From Bacteroidales bacterium UBA5206 (lineage in GTDB: Bacteria; Bacteroidota; Bacteroidia; Bacteroidales; Tenuifilaceae): a DNA stretch of 64,000 nucleotides. The notes beneath the pieces were generated by a model. That model saw only the letters and a list, made by a program, of their open reading frames with translations. It was not told the DNA's origin and made no database searches. Where the stretch lies: NCBI GenBank assembly GCA_002412705.1, contig DHVO01000089.1:1-64000 (forward strand), read 5' to 3'. The position numbers and the translations under genes are program-made. Numbering within the stretch: the stretch's first letter is position 1; every line of letters starts with the position of its first letter. Positions 44,850-54,373 of this stretch are shown piece after piece.

Positions 44850-46538
44850 CTAAAAAGCGTAGCTTACTCCAGCCATAATATTGAACCTCTGCATTGGGTA
44901 ACGGTAGTAGTGTGAATACTTTGATGCCGCTATGTTATTAATGTCAAGAAATGCACCTAAACGCCTATTGTAGTTGTACTGTAGGCCTATGTTTACATCA
45001 ACTAAACCGTTTAGCTCTGTGATAGGATTAGCGATGTCGGCAGTTTTCGCAAATCGTTTCCCTTCGGCAATGATATCAAAGTTTACAAGTATTTTATCGC
45101 GTAGGTTATACCTAACAGATAGCTGTCCCTCTAGTTCTGGCTTGTGCCAAGGTTTCTCTAGTTCCTTCATCTTGAACGATTGGTACTGTCCCTTAAGAAA
45201 GAAACTTAGGCTGCTTGATGCCGCTATGGTTAGCTCTCCAACAAATCGGGTTTGTGTTACGTTGTCGGTTTCAACATCAAAGCGGTTAAATAGCGGGTTG
45301 GTTGGGTCTATAGATGTGTTTACGTAAAAGTACATGCTATCGACAATGGAGTAGCTAGCAAAGGCGTTGTATGAAACGTTTGAACTGAAATTTCCCTTTA
45401 CGCCGCCCACTAGGTTCATTTTATGGTTGGTGTTGAACACATCGATACCTGGAACAACCCATGGATTCTCATTAAGAATCTTATCGTAGGAGTTCTCTTC
45501 TAATCGGCCCGACATCTCTACGTAGGGTATTAGGTAATGGCTAATAATATCGTACGATAGGTGAGCGATAGGGTAGAAGAAGGTGTTCTTTTGGTAGGAG
45601 TTGGCATCGTATAGGTACTGAACTCCAGCTTTAACGCGCCATTGTTCGCCAAAAAGACCTATCCAAGGTGAGAATTTGATTATTGTATTGTTGATTGAAT
45701 CTAGTTTCTCATTCTTGGCAATATGCTTAATGGATAGGTCAAGGCCCACTCGCTCTGTTTTAAAAAACTTATCGGCGCTGACGTTAATTCCAATGGTGTT
45801 TTGCTGCATGCTAAAGTTGTCGGCAAAGTACCTGAAGTTGCTGGATACGGCGTAGTTGTAGTGGGTAGAATCGGTATGGGTTGAGTGGTACCCTAACGCC
45901 GCATCAAGTTGGTTAAACTTCTGCTTGCTATCCTGATTGTTTAAATCGGCAGTTGGGCTTGAGGTATCGTAACCGTAGTAGGTAAATCCCTTGTTGTTAT
46001 ACTCAAGGTCGCCCCATAGAAGCGAGTTGCTAAATATCCTTTTCCCAAACAGGTTGATTGCGGTGCGGCTGTAATCGGCATCGCTTTTAACTCCGTTATC
46101 TAGCTTTATTTTACCAAAGGATGATTTGTGCTTTAGCCAGCCACCAAACACGTTATTGTTGCTTCTAAGCTGGTTTACGTATAGCTCAGCCAGTGGCGAT
46201 GTGTATGTACCAATTCCTAGTCGTACGTATCCCATGCGAAGCTTACTTTGCGGCTCGGCAACCATTCTGGCAGGGGTAATGGGATCTACCCGTAACCCTG
46301 GAATCATAGGTCTTGACGCTAGGGTATAGGTGAACTTGGGTACTATTTTTAGCGTGTCCTGCACCCTTGGCATTTGGTTTAGCTTAAAAGCATCGGATAT
46401 AGTTGGTTCGTAAGGTCTTACAACCTGAACCTGCTTTGTGAGCTTGTCGTCCTGAGCCGATGAGGCAAAGGTGCCTAAAACAAAGGCCGTTGCTAAAATG
46501 CTTTGTAGTATGTGTGCTGTAGATAATTTCAATTGCAT
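44850..46538 (-). CDS. Plugless TonB-receptor-like outer-membrane beta-barrel
   Basis: 562 aa. Signal peptide residues 1-28 (ending ASSAQ). A short conserved N-terminal segment VQVVRPYEPTISDAFKLNQMPRV (about 37-59) is followed by a beta-barrel with alternating aromatic strands and a C-terminal Phe (GVSYAF), the usual barrel-assembly signal. No TonB box or plug domain is visible, which separates it from true TonB-dependent receptors. It begins 26 bases after the 1024-aa TPR gene; the two are one operon and probably one complex. Function unknown. Confidence 0.78.
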   Translation of the reverse strand: MQLKLSTAHILQSILATAFVLGTFASSAQDDKLTKQVQVVRPYEPTISDAFKLNQMPRVQDTLKIVPKFTYTLASRPMIPGLRVDPITPARMVAEPQSKLRMGYVRLGIGTYTSPLAELYVNQLRSNNNVFGGWLKHKSSFGKIKLDNGVKSDADYSRTAINLFGKRIFSNSLLWGDLEYNNKGFTYYGYDTSSPTADLNNQDSKQKFNQLDAALGYHSTHTDSTHYNYAVSSNFRYFADNFSMQQNTIGINVSADKFFKTERVGLDLSIKHIAKNEKLDSINNTIIKFSPWIGLFGEQWRVKAGVQYLYDANSYQKNTFFYPIAHLSYDIISHYLIPYVEMSGRLEENSYDKILNENPWVVPGIDVFNTNHKMNLVGGVKGNFSSNVSYNAFASYSIVDSMYFYVNTSIDPTNPLFNRFDVETDNVTQTRFVGELTIAASSSLSFFLKGQYQSFKMKELEKPWHKPELEGQLSVRYNLRDKILVNFDIIAEGKRFAKTADIANPITELNGLVDVNIGLQYNYNRRLGAFLDINNIAASKYSHYYRYPMQRFNIMAGVSYAF

Positions 46539-46564
46539 GGCTTAATGGATTTGTAACCCGTAGC

Positions 46565-49500
46565 TTATTCTTTAAACTTAATTTCGATGGTATCGGACTT
46601 TGACGCTGCTTGCTTATCCTTTTCGGTTTTAACTAGCTCGTTTAGCTTGTTTGTTGCTTCGTCTATAATTCCATCTGTTGTGTTGCTATACCCATCTAAA
46701 ACGCTTTGTAGCGTTGCTTTTGCTTGGAAAAAGTCATCCTTGTCGGCATAGATATCGGCAAGGATTATAAAGCTTTTTGCCAGCCAGTATTGGTGAGGCG
46801 TGTTTACCTCAGCAAAGCTGAATACTTCGGCCTCGGCCTTATCTAATTTCCCTTGCTGGCGAAGTATGCTTGCCATTAGGTATCTCGACTCTGCTCCTTC
46901 AAGCGTTTTGGGTGCTCTGGCAACAGTTGCAAACTGGTCGAAAGCTTCGGATATTTGACCTAATGCAATGTGCGATTTGGCCATCTTGAATCGGGCTTCG
47001 CGCTCCTGCTCCTCGGCAAGTTTATCGGAGCTTAGAACTTTTGCAGCCGCTAAAATAACATCGTTGTGGCGCTCAAGTGCAAATGCAGCCCTTAGCTTAC
47101 CAATGCGCGCTTCTAGAAGGTTGTTTTTTATTTCGGCTAAGCCCTCAAGTAAATCGTAGGTTTCATATGCCTCTGCAAACTTGTTTTGCGAAAGGTAAAT
47201 TCTTGATGCGCTAAGCAGTGCCTGCTCTGTGAAATCATTCTTAGGCTTTTGAATCACGTAAATAAGGTTCTCTAGCGCTTTGTCGTTTTGCCCTTCGCGC
47301 AGCTGGCAATCGGCAAGGTAGAATGATGCGTTAAGTGTAAAGTTTCCTTTGGGGTACTCTGCAAGGTAACTTGTAAAGCCAGTTGACGATTTGCTGCAGT
47401 TCCCTTCCATGTATAGCTTTTCTGCGGCAATATAGGTTAGCGAGTCCTTCTCGGCAATGCTGATATTGGCAAAGCTACCCAGCTGCCCAGCATAGCTGAA
47501 GTAGGAGTTAACATCGCCCTTATCAACATAAATATTTCTAATGCCTGTTAGTGCGTTTTTAGCCTCCGATGTTCCAGGGTACTGCTCAACAACCCTTTTG
47601 TATAGTCCCATGGCAGAGTCGGATAGCTCATTATTGTAGGCCAGTAGCCCAAGTTGAACTAGCGATTTTACGTGGTAGCTGCTGCTTGAGTAATCGTGTA
47701 CAATTTGGCTGTAGTACTTGGCCGCCTCTTGGGGCTGATTTAGTATGATATTGCTTTCGGCAATCTCAAAAAGCGCATCGTCAAGGTAGCTGGACTCAGG
47801 GTACTTTTCGAGCAGAGCGATAAGCGTTTCAATTTTCTTTTGAGGGCGCTCAACCAAGCCGAATGAGAATGCCTTTTGGAACATGGCATAATCACCATCG
47901 AGGGTGTTAACGGTTATAGCCTTGTCGTAGTAGTCTATAGCCACCCAGTAACGGCGCTGGATAAAGTAGCTGTCGCCCGTCCTGTTGTGCGCATCGCCAA
48001 GCATTGGTGTGGCTTCCTTGGCGCTTATGTCGGCGTACTTACGGAACCACACAATGGCATCGTCGTACTTTTTCTGCTTAAAGTTGGCATAGCCTAAGTT
48101 GTAGTGGGCTATTTTGTACTCTGGTAGCTCAAAGGAGCCTGCGGTGAGGATAAACTCATTGTAATCCTTAGCAGCAGCCTCAAAGTTACCCATGCGGTAG
48201 TTGGCTTCTGCTTTCCAGTATAGCGCCTGCGCCATAAGGATTCTATTGTACTCAGGGAACTTTAGTGAGAGGTCAAACTTCTCAATAGCCTCTTGGTAGC
48301 TAAGGTTCTGGAATAGCTCAATTCCCCTAAAGAACGCTACTCGCTGGTAGGCGCCACGGGTGTTGGCATCCTTATTCCTAATCTTTTCTAAGGATATTAA
48401 TGCATCCTTGTAATTCTTAGTGTTTGAGTAGGCTAGAACAAGGTAATTGTAGGCCTCGTCGGTTCTAGGGCTATCCGGATATTGCTCTATGTACTCCCTA
48501 AAGGCATCAATGGCCTCGTTAAAGGGGGAGTAGAACATCTCGTAGGTGATTTTGGCGAAGTTAAATAGCGCATCCTCCTTAATAACAGGGTCGAAAGTGC
48601 TTTTTGAGGCCATGCCAAAAGCCTGACGCGCCTTGTTCTTGTCGTTTTGCTTAAGGTAGCAATCGGCTAGGTGATAGTAGGCGTTTTGGCTAAGGCTATC
48701 GTCCTCGGTTGAAACCCTTTCTAGGTTCTGAGCAGCTTTCTCAAAATCGGAGTTCCTATAGTATGTAAAACCAATTATGTAGTAGTCTGACCGGGAAATC
48801 GATTGTGATTTCTCTGTGTACTTCTCAAAGTAGCTTGCAGCCTCGGCATATTTTCTAAGGTGAAAGTAGGATTCTCCTATTAGCCTAGCAATTTCAGGCG
48901 CTCTTTTGGGTGATGCCGATTCCAGTAGCTCTGGTGCATACTCTACAACCTTTTGGTAGTTCTGCTGTAGGTAGTGAATGTGGGTTATGTAGTATGGGAC
49001 TAATGGAGCAAACGTTTCGTCATCGCTTAGCTTGGTAAAACCTTTGAGCGCAGTGGCAAAGTTCTTCTGCTCGTAGGCAATGTGCGAGTAGTAGTATGTT
49101 GCTGGCGATGCGTACTTGTTATCGGTATCCTTAATCTCAAAGAATAGCCTGCTGGCATCTTCCTTTTGGCCTAGGTTAAAGTAGCTGTAACCCAGCTTAA
49201 AGCTTAGCTCTGGCCTCAAATCCTTATGAATACCGTTCTTGTTAGTTCGTTTGAACCAGTAAACCGCCTTTTTATAGTCGCGTTCCATGTATCGTAGCTT
49301 ACCCATTTGGAAGTAGGCTAGGTCAATCTTTTGGCTCTCGGGATACTTTGCAATGAACTGGCCAATAAGATATTCGGCATCATTGTTAGTGAGCTCAATG
49401 GCGCACATGGCAAAGTAGAACTCGGCATCGGCCTTTTGTTGGCTAACATCGGAGCCGAAATCGGCAACAGCCTTTTGAAACAGCTTTTGGGCTACTCCAA

Positions 49501-49639
49501 ACTTTCCTTTTTCGTATAGGTTGAGCCCCTCTTTGTAGTTTTTATCTGCATTGGTGTAAATGCTGGATTCTTGAGCAAAGGCAGTGCCCATAAAAAGGCT
49601 CAGAACGATTAATGTGTTGGTTACTTTTTTTCGAAGCAT
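46565..49639 (-). CDS. Large periplasmic TPR-repeat protein
   Basis: 1024 aa from ATG 49639; an in-frame start 36 bases further upstream would precede the clear signal peptide (residues 1-23, ending TAFAQ) and is rejected. The rest is nearly all TPR/Sel1-like helical pairs, at least 20, for example YKEGLNLYEKGKFGVAQKLFQKAV, LSFKLGYSYFNLGQKEDASRLFFEI and AHYNLGYANFKQKKYDDAIVWFRKY. No catalytic domain. Such proteins form extended scaffolds. Operon partner: the plugless barrel directly downstream. Confidence 0.88.
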   Translation of the reverse strand: MLRKKVTNTLIVLSLFMGTAFAQESSIYTNADKNYKEGLNLYEKGKFGVAQKLFQKAVADFGSDVSQQKADAEFYFAMCAIELTNNDAEYLIGQFIAKYPESQKIDLAYFQMGKLRYMERDYKKAVYWFKRTNKNGIHKDLRPELSFKLGYSYFNLGQKEDASRLFFEIKDTDNKYASPATYYYSHIAYEQKNFATALKGFTKLSDDETFAPLVPYYITHIHYLQQNYQKVVEYAPELLESASPKRAPEIARLIGESYFHLRKYAEAASYFEKYTEKSQSISRSDYYIIGFTYYRNSDFEKAAQNLERVSTEDDSLSQNAYYHLADCYLKQNDKNKARQAFGMASKSTFDPVIKEDALFNFAKITYEMFYSPFNEAIDAFREYIEQYPDSPRTDEAYNYLVLAYSNTKNYKDALISLEKIRNKDANTRGAYQRVAFFRGIELFQNLSYQEAIEKFDLSLKFPEYNRILMAQALYWKAEANYRMGNFEAAAKDYNEFILTAGSFELPEYKIAHYNLGYANFKQKKYDDAIVWFRKYADISAKEATPMLGDAHNRTGDSYFIQRRYWVAIDYYDKAITVNTLDGDYAMFQKAFSFGLVERPQKKIETLIALLEKYPESSYLDDALFEIAESNIILNQPQEAAKYYSQIVHDYSSSSYHVKSLVQLGLLAYNNELSDSAMGLYKRVVEQYPGTSEAKNALTGIRNIYVDKGDVNSYFSYAGQLGSFANISIAEKDSLTYIAAEKLYMEGNCSKSSTGFTSYLAEYPKGNFTLNASFYLADCQLREGQNDKALENLIYVIQKPKNDFTEQALLSASRIYLSQNKFAEAYETYDLLEGLAEIKNNLLEARIGKLRAAFALERHNDVILAAAKVLSSDKLAEEQEREARFKMAKSHIALGQISEAFDQFATVARAPKTLEGAESRYLMASILRQQGKLDKAEAEVFSFAEVNTPHQYWLAKSFIILADIYADKDDFFQAKATLQSVLDGYSNTTDGIIDEATNKLNELVKTEKDKQAASKSDTIEIKFKE

Positions 49640-49672
49640 ACTGCGGGTTTTCAGTAAAATCGGATAAAAATA

Positions 49673-49680
49673 CAAAATTA
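49673..49680 (-). promoter_or_regulatory. -7 promoter element for the TPR/barrel operon
   Basis: TAATTTTG on the minus strand, implying a leader of about 28 bases before the ATG at 49639. A second match, TATCTTTG at 49778-49785, could be an alternative start. Confidence 0.45.
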
Positions 49681-49882
49681 ATGGACGAAGGTAATAGCCT
49701 ATTAGCTCTTTTTCTGATTATTTACATGTAGGCTTTTATACTCAAAATAATGGTACAGAAATCCCTATTTGTTAATTCAAAGATACCTTTTGATTTCAAG
49801 AAACGCTTTGTATGCCGATAAATTGTAAACTGAACTTCTATTTACATTAGAAATCAAAAAAAAGTAACGTATATTTATAGGT

Positions 49883-49899
49883 GCACACATTATGTGTGC
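49883..49899. promoter_or_regulatory. 17-bp palindrome upstream of pirin (operator candidate)
   Basis: GCACACA-TTA-TGTGTGC: perfect 7-base half-sites with a 3-base spacer, 36 bases before the pirin ATG. Typical form of a dimeric regulator site. Confidence 0.5.
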
Positions 49900-49934
49900 G
49901 GCGATTTAAGCGTATAACACATTAAATATTAGAA

Positions 49935-50780
49935 ATGATATCATTAATTCAACAATTCAAATCCCAGTTTGCCATGGAGGGAGCAGGGGTAAAACTTAAA
50001 AGGGTTTTCGCATTCACAAATACTTCAGATACCGATCCGTTTTTGCTTCTCGATCACTTTGGTTCCGATAACCCTGATGATTACCTCGCAGGTTTTCCAT
50101 GGCATCCGCACAGGGGGATTGAGACGGTTACCTACATGCTAAAGGGAAAGGTGGAGCATGCCGATAGTTTAAAAAACGAAGGGACTATTGGTGCTGGCGA
50201 TGTGCAGTGGATGACTGCGGGTAGCGGCATTGTGCATCAGGAAATGCCCAAGCCTGTTGATGGGCACATGGAGGGAATACAGCTTTGGCTAAACCTACCT
50301 GCATCGCATAAGATGATGCAACCCCGGTACCGTGAGATTAAGGCGGCATCAATACCCAAGGTTACTGGCACAGGCTCTACTGTTGCTGTAATTAGCGGTG
50401 AGTATAACGGGGTTAAGGGAAGCGCAGAGGAACTGGTTTTTCCTGTTGAATACTATCACGTTAGTTTGAATGCCGATGCAGTGGTTCAAGTTCCTGTAAA
50501 ACAGTACAGCAAGATTATTGTGTATGTACTTGAGGGAAACTTAAACATACATGGCTTAAAAGATGCGTTAAGTGGCGGTAATGCTTATGTTTTGAGCGCA
50601 GATGAAACAATGGCATTTAGTGCTGGAAACGATTCTGCTCAATTCATGGTAATGCTATCAAGTCCACTTAATGAGCCCATAGCATGGCGTGGCCCCATTG
50701 TAATGAATACCCAAAAGGAGCTTAATGATGCCTTTGAGGAGCTGTACCAAGGGACTTTTTTAAAGGATAAGCCAGTGTAA
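49935..50780 (+). CDS. Pirin family protein
   Basis: 281 aa bicupin. Metal ligands in HPHRGIETVTY (His57, His59) and HQEMP (His101, Glu103), with GAGDVQWMTAGSGIVHQE between. C-terminal cupin half less conserved. Bacterial pirins act as quercetinases or as redox-dependent modulators of other enzymes; the role here is not known. A palindrome upstream suggests regulated expression. Confidence 0.93.
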   Translation: MISLIQQFKSQFAMEGAGVKLKRVFAFTNTSDTDPFLLLDHFGSDNPDDYLAGFPWHPHRGIETVTYMLKGKVEHADSLKNEGTIGAGDVQWMTAGSGIVHQEMPKPVDGHMEGIQLWLNLPASHKMMQPRYREIKAASIPKVTGTGSTVAVISGEYNGVKGSAEELVFPVEYYHVSLNADAVVQVPVKQYSKIIVYVLEGNLNIHGLKDALSGGNAYVLSADETMAFSAGNDSAQFMVMLSSPLNEPIAWRGPIVMNTQKELNDAFEELYQGTFLKDKPV

Positions 50781-50804
50781 TATTTACAATATTGAAGCGT
50801 TATT

Positions 50805-50839
50805 TAAAGGCCTATTCCCTTATTGGAAATGGGCCTTTA
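50805..50839 (+). terminator. Hairpin terminator after pirin
   Basis: 12-bp stem (one G-T pair), mismatch, two more pairs and a short loop, followed by a weak T stretch. Confidence 0.65.
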
Positions 50840-50885
50840 TAATGATATGTGGAAGAGTATAATTTAGTATAGTTTATAGTAGCAT

Positions 50886-51263
50886 ATGAAGGGGGATAGA
50901 TTCTCTATATTAAAACGGCTTCACAGCTTTACGTATGCCTTTAACGGTTTACGAATTCTTTTTAAGGAGGAGCACAACGCTCGGATTCATTTAGTTGCAG
51001 CTATTTGCGCAATAGCTTTAGCAGGTGTGTTGAATGTCTCTGCTTTAGAGTGGGTTGCTATAACTATAGCTATAGGACTTGTAATTTCTCTTGAGGCGAT
51101 GAACTCGGCAATTGAAAACTTGTCCGATTTTGTTTCTCCCAATAGGAATGACAATATTAAACGAGTAAAGGATATATCTGCAGCAGGTGTTCTTATTGCT
51201 TCCATTGCTGCTTTGGCAACAGGTTTGCTAATTTTTATTCCCAAAATCATAGAGTTATGCTAA
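50886..51263 (+). CDS. dgkA: Diacylglycerol/undecaprenol kinase, DgkA type
   Basis: 125 aa with three membrane helices. Conserved LHSFTYAFNGLRILFKEEHNARIHLVAA at the N-terminus and the catalytic EAMNSAIENLSDF near residues 69-81. Phosphorylates diacylglycerol or undecaprenol for lipid-carrier recycling. Overlaps the following gene by 7 bases. Confidence 0.95.
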   Translation: MKGDRFSILKRLHSFTYAFNGLRILFKEEHNARIHLVAAICAIALAGVLNVSALEWVAITIAIGLVISLEAMNSAIENLSDFVSPNRNDNIKRVKDISAAGVLIASIAALATGLLIFIPKIIELC

Positions 51264-51919
51264 AGACTTTACGAGAATCTTCGCGTTTGAATGAGACCCT
51301 TTTCATGGCGGCATTATCCCTGTTCTGCTTTGGTGTTTCAATTTTTCGGTATGTATATTCCGATACCAAGGTGTTTCTGTTTCTTAATTGGAACCTTTTT
51401 CTTGCCTTTATCCCCTGGGCGTTATCAAGTGTAGTGGTAATTAAACCTTCGTTAAAGAAATCGCGAGGTGTATTGTTCTTGTTGCTTGCAGCATGGTTGC
51501 TCTTCTTTCCTAATGCGCCTTATATTCTAACTGATTTGTTTCACCTTAGGCTGCGCTCTTCCATGCCTATTTGGTTTGACCTTATATTGATTCTCTCGTT
51601 TGCATGGACAGGTCTCCTTTTTGGATTCTTAAGTTTATTAGATATTGAACGAGTTTTACGCGATTTTGTAAAGCCAGTATATATCCCATTTATTTCTATT
51701 TTGCTTTTGTTTACAGGAAGTTTTGGCATTTACGTTGGGCGATTTCTTAGGTGGAATAGTTGGGATATCGTAGCTGAGCCTTTTAAACTATTCTATGATA
51801 TTGGAGATAGATTTGTAAACCCATTTAACCACCCAAGAACATGGGGGATGACAATCTTTATGGGTATTTTCTTAAGCATAGTTTACTTTTCGTTTAGAAT
51901 GGTAAAAAGGCGCAATTAG
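51257..51919 (+). CDS. DUF1361 membrane protein
   Basis: 220 aa with six predicted membrane helices. Family signature FFPNAPYILTDLFHL near residues 74-88, and IYVGRFLRWNSWDI near 153-166. Function unknown. Translationally coupled to dgkA by a 7-base overlap, suggesting a shared role in envelope lipid or cell-wall metabolism. Confidence 0.88.
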   Translation: MLKTLRESSRLNETLFMAALSLFCFGVSIFRYVYSDTKVFLFLNWNLFLAFIPWALSSVVVIKPSLKKSRGVLFLLLAAWLLFFPNAPYILTDLFHLRLRSSMPIWFDLILILSFAWTGLLFGFLSLLDIERVLRDFVKPVYIPFISILLLFTGSFGIYVGRFLRWNSWDIVAEPFKLFYDIGDRFVNPFNHPRTWGMTIFMGIFLSIVYFSFRMVKRRN

Positions 51920-51944
51920 GATTTTTTAAAATATAAAACCGTTA

Positions 51945-51982
51945 CGCATAAAGAGAATTACTTCCTTTAACGTAACGGTTTT
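51945..51982. terminator. Bidirectional hairpin terminator
   Basis: 12-bp perfect stem (AAAACCGTTACG and complement) with a 14-base loop and a T run, between DUF1361 and copA. Confidence 0.88.
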
Positions 51983-52016
51983 TTACTTGTTAATACTTTT
52001 CTTGTGTGGCCGTTTT

Positions 52017-54233
52017 TTACACCCTCACCCTCTTCAATCTCAAACTATTGGATACTACCGATACTGAGCTTAGCGCCATTGCTGCTCCTGCAATCATGGG
52101 GTCAAACTGGTAACCAATTATAGGGTAGAGTATTCCTGCCGCAACGGGAATGCCAATAACATTATAAATAAACGCCCAGAAAAGGTTCTGCTTAACCGTA
52201 CGCATGGTGCGCTGCGACAGCTTTATGGCTTTTGGCACTAGCGCTAAATCGGAGTTCATGATGGTAATTTTGGCTATATCCATAGCAAGGTCGGAGCCTT
52301 TACCCATGGCCATGCTAACATCGGCACGGGCAAGCGCTTGCGAGTCGTTAACTCCATCACCAATCATGGCAACTGTGTGCCCATCGGCTTTTAGCCTTTG
52401 TACTATGGAGTCCTTATCGTTTGGCAGTAGCTGTGCGTAGTACTGCTCAATACCTACTTTTTTGGCAACGGCTTTGGCTGTTTCTGTATTATCGCCGGTG
52501 AGCATAATGGGTGTTATGCCCATTGCCTTAAGCTGAGTAATTGCTTGTTGCGTGGTTTCCTTTACCTTATCGGATATGGCAATAACGGCTACAACGGTTT
52601 GGTTTGCTGCACAAAGTACTACCGTTTTTCCCTCTTTTTCCCAATTTGATATGTTGCTTTGGTAAGGAGTTGTGCTTATGCCATTATCCTCCATAAGGCT
52701 GGGGTTGCCAATGTAGTACTGTTGGTTGTTAATTGCTGCCGATGCTCCTTTCCCGTGAATGGATTGAAAGTTGGTTACATCAACGCTCTCTCCGTTTTTA
52801 AGGTTGATATGCTCCACAATGGCCGCAGCAAGTGGGTGCTCCGAGCGTGATTCTATAGCATGTATAGCCGCTTCGTGTAACGATTTGTTGCTATCGGCAT
52901 CGGTCCAAAGAATGGTATCAACCTGAGGTTTGCCCTCGGTTAGTGTTCCCGTTTTATCAAAAATAATAGTGTCAACCTTATGCGCTAGCTCAAGGCTTTG
53001 GGCATCCTTAATTAGAATTCCTAGTTCGGCTCCGCGCCCAACGCCAACCATAATGGCAGTGGGAGTGGCAAGACCCAGTGCGCAGGGACATGCAATAGCT
53101 AGTACGGTAACCATGGCTAGAAGCCCATGAATAAAGCCCTGTTCGCCGCCAAGGACAAGCCATATTATAAACGTTAGTGCCGATATTACCATTACTGCTG
53201 GTACAAATATACCAGCAACCTTATCGGCCAGTTTTTGTACGGGGGCTTTGCTATTCTGTGCATCCTCAACCATTTTTATGATACGGCTAAGTACCGTTTC
53301 GCTGCCAATTTGTAGCGCTTTAATTGTAAGGCTACCCTTTTGGTTAGATGTTCCTGCAAAAACCTTTGAACTGGCGCCTTTGGCAACAGGTATGGGTTCT
53401 CCGGTGATTGTGCTCTCATCAACGTAGCTCTCGCCGTTTGTAACAACACCATCAACAGGAATCCTAGCGCCAGGCTTAACCAGCACAAGGTCGTCGGCTT
53501 TAAGTTCAGATATTGGCACATCCACAAAATCGCCATTAACAATTTTGGTTACCGTTGATGGCTGAAGCCCCATGAGCTTGCGAATGGACGATGCGGTTTT
53601 GCTCTTGGCACGCTCCTCGAGCCATTTCCCCAGTAGGATAAAGGATATTATTACGGTTGCCGATTCAAAGTAAACGTGTGGGTGCAACCCTCTGCTAATC
53701 CAGAATTCAGGGAAAAAGGTGTTGAATGCGCTGAAAATAAAGGCTATTGAGGTGCTTAAGGCCACAAGGGTATCCATGTTGGCCATAAGGTGCCGTGCCT
53801 GTTTTACTGCATTAACAAAGAATCCGCGGCCAAACCAGAATACAACAGGCGCTGCTAAAACCATAGATATCCAAGGTGAGAGATGCCAGTGCATAAAGCC
53901 CATTCCAAGTACAACTACAGGAACCGATAGCAGCGCTGAGTATATTGTGCGTAGCTTATACTGTTTTTCGGTGCGTTCGCGTGCCTCGCTAGCCTCCTTG
54001 TTCGGATCGTCGGATTCAATAATTAGGTCGTAGCCAATGGAGCGGATAACCTCTTGTAGCTTTTGTGGTGTAGCCGCTTGTGGGTCATACTGAGCCCAAG
54101 CCGTTTGGTTTGCAAAATTTACACCAGCATCGGTAACGCCTCCAACCGATTTTAGCATGGTTTCTACGCTCATTGCGCAACCAGCACATGACATGCCTGT
54201 TACGGGAAATATGGATTTGATTGTGTTGCTCAT
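52017..54233 (-). CDS. copA: Copper-exporting P1B-type ATPase
   Basis: 738 aa from ATG 54233. An upstream in-frame ATG at 54308 is rejected because a good -7 element (54275-54282) lies between them. N-terminal metal-binding HMA domain with GMSCAGCA (Cys16, Cys19); membrane CPC motif (382-384, ACPCALGLATP); phosphorylation site DKTGT (Asp426); nucleotide-binding EHPLA (His466); hinge GDGVNDSQAL. CPC with two-Cys HMA fits Cu(I) export. Single gene with a palindrome overlapping its promoter. Confidence 0.96.
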   Translation of the reverse strand: MSNTIKSIFPVTGMSCAGCAMSVETMLKSVGGVTDAGVNFANQTAWAQYDPQAATPQKLQEVIRSIGYDLIIESDDPNKEASEARERTEKQYKLRTIYSALLSVPVVVLGMGFMHWHLSPWISMVLAAPVVFWFGRGFFVNAVKQARHLMANMDTLVALSTSIAFIFSAFNTFFPEFWISRGLHPHVYFESATVIISFILLGKWLEERAKSKTASSIRKLMGLQPSTVTKIVNGDFVDVPISELKADDLVLVKPGARIPVDGVVTNGESYVDESTITGEPIPVAKGASSKVFAGTSNQKGSLTIKALQIGSETVLSRIIKMVEDAQNSKAPVQKLADKVAGIFVPAVMVISALTFIIWLVLGGEQGFIHGLLAMVTVLAIACPCALGLATPTAIMVGVGRGAELGILIKDAQSLELAHKVDTIIFDKTGTLTEGKPQVDTILWTDADSNKSLHEAAIHAIESRSEHPLAAAIVEHINLKNGESVDVTNFQSIHGKGASAAINNQQYYIGNPSLMEDNGISTTPYQSNISNWEKEGKTVVLCAANQTVVAVIAISDKVKETTQQAITQLKAMGITPIMLTGDNTETAKAVAKKVGIEQYYAQLLPNDKDSIVQRLKADGHTVAMIGDGVNDSQALARADVSMAMGKGSDLAMDIAKITIMNSDLALVPKAIKLSQRTMRTVKQNLFWAFIYNVIGIPVAAGILYPIIGYQFDPMIAGAAMALSSVSVVSNSLRLKRVRV

Positions 54234-54274
54234 TGCTTTATATTTCTGGTTTTGATTCGTAGGATGTGGTTTTA

Positions 54275-54282
54275 CAAAAGTA
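54275..54282 (-). promoter_or_regulatory. -7 promoter element, copA
   Basis: TACTTTTG on the minus strand, exact TAnnTTTG, about 42 bases before the copA ATG. Confidence 0.65.
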
Positions 54283-54293
54283 TAAAACTTGCT

Positions 54294-54308
54294 ATGCCAA
54301 TGTGGCAT
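54294..54308. promoter_or_regulatory. 15-bp palindrome in the copA promoter (operator candidate)
   Basis: ATGCCA-ATG-TGGCAT lies just upstream of the -7 element, inside the spacer, where a bound repressor or MerR-type activator would control transcription. Confidence 0.45.
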
Positions 54309-54324
54309 TATGGGTTTAAAAAGT

Positions 54325-54350
54325 AAAAGCAGGGGAGCAGCCCTGCTTTT
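54325..54350 (-). terminator. Hairpin terminator of the groES unit
   Basis: 10-bp perfect stem with a 6-base loop, after the groES stop on the minus strand and just beyond the copA promoter. Confidence 0.8.
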
Positions 54351-54373
54351 GGAGAGAAAAATGGACTATGTAT

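Larger units (their letters stand above)
49640..49934. other. Divergent intergenic region
   Basis: 295 bases between the TPR and pirin genes. Two minus-strand TAnnTTTG matches (49673-49680 and 49778-49785) and one palindrome next to pirin are listed or noted separately; nothing else is seen. Confidence 0.5.

Noticed and set aside
49640..49675. Twelve-residue N-terminal extension of the TPR protein
   Set aside because: It would precede a normal signal peptide, and a -7 element falls at 49673-49680.
54234..54308. Longer N-terminus for copA
   Set aside because: The extra 25 residues lie upstream of a good -7 element and precede the standard start of the metal-binding domain.
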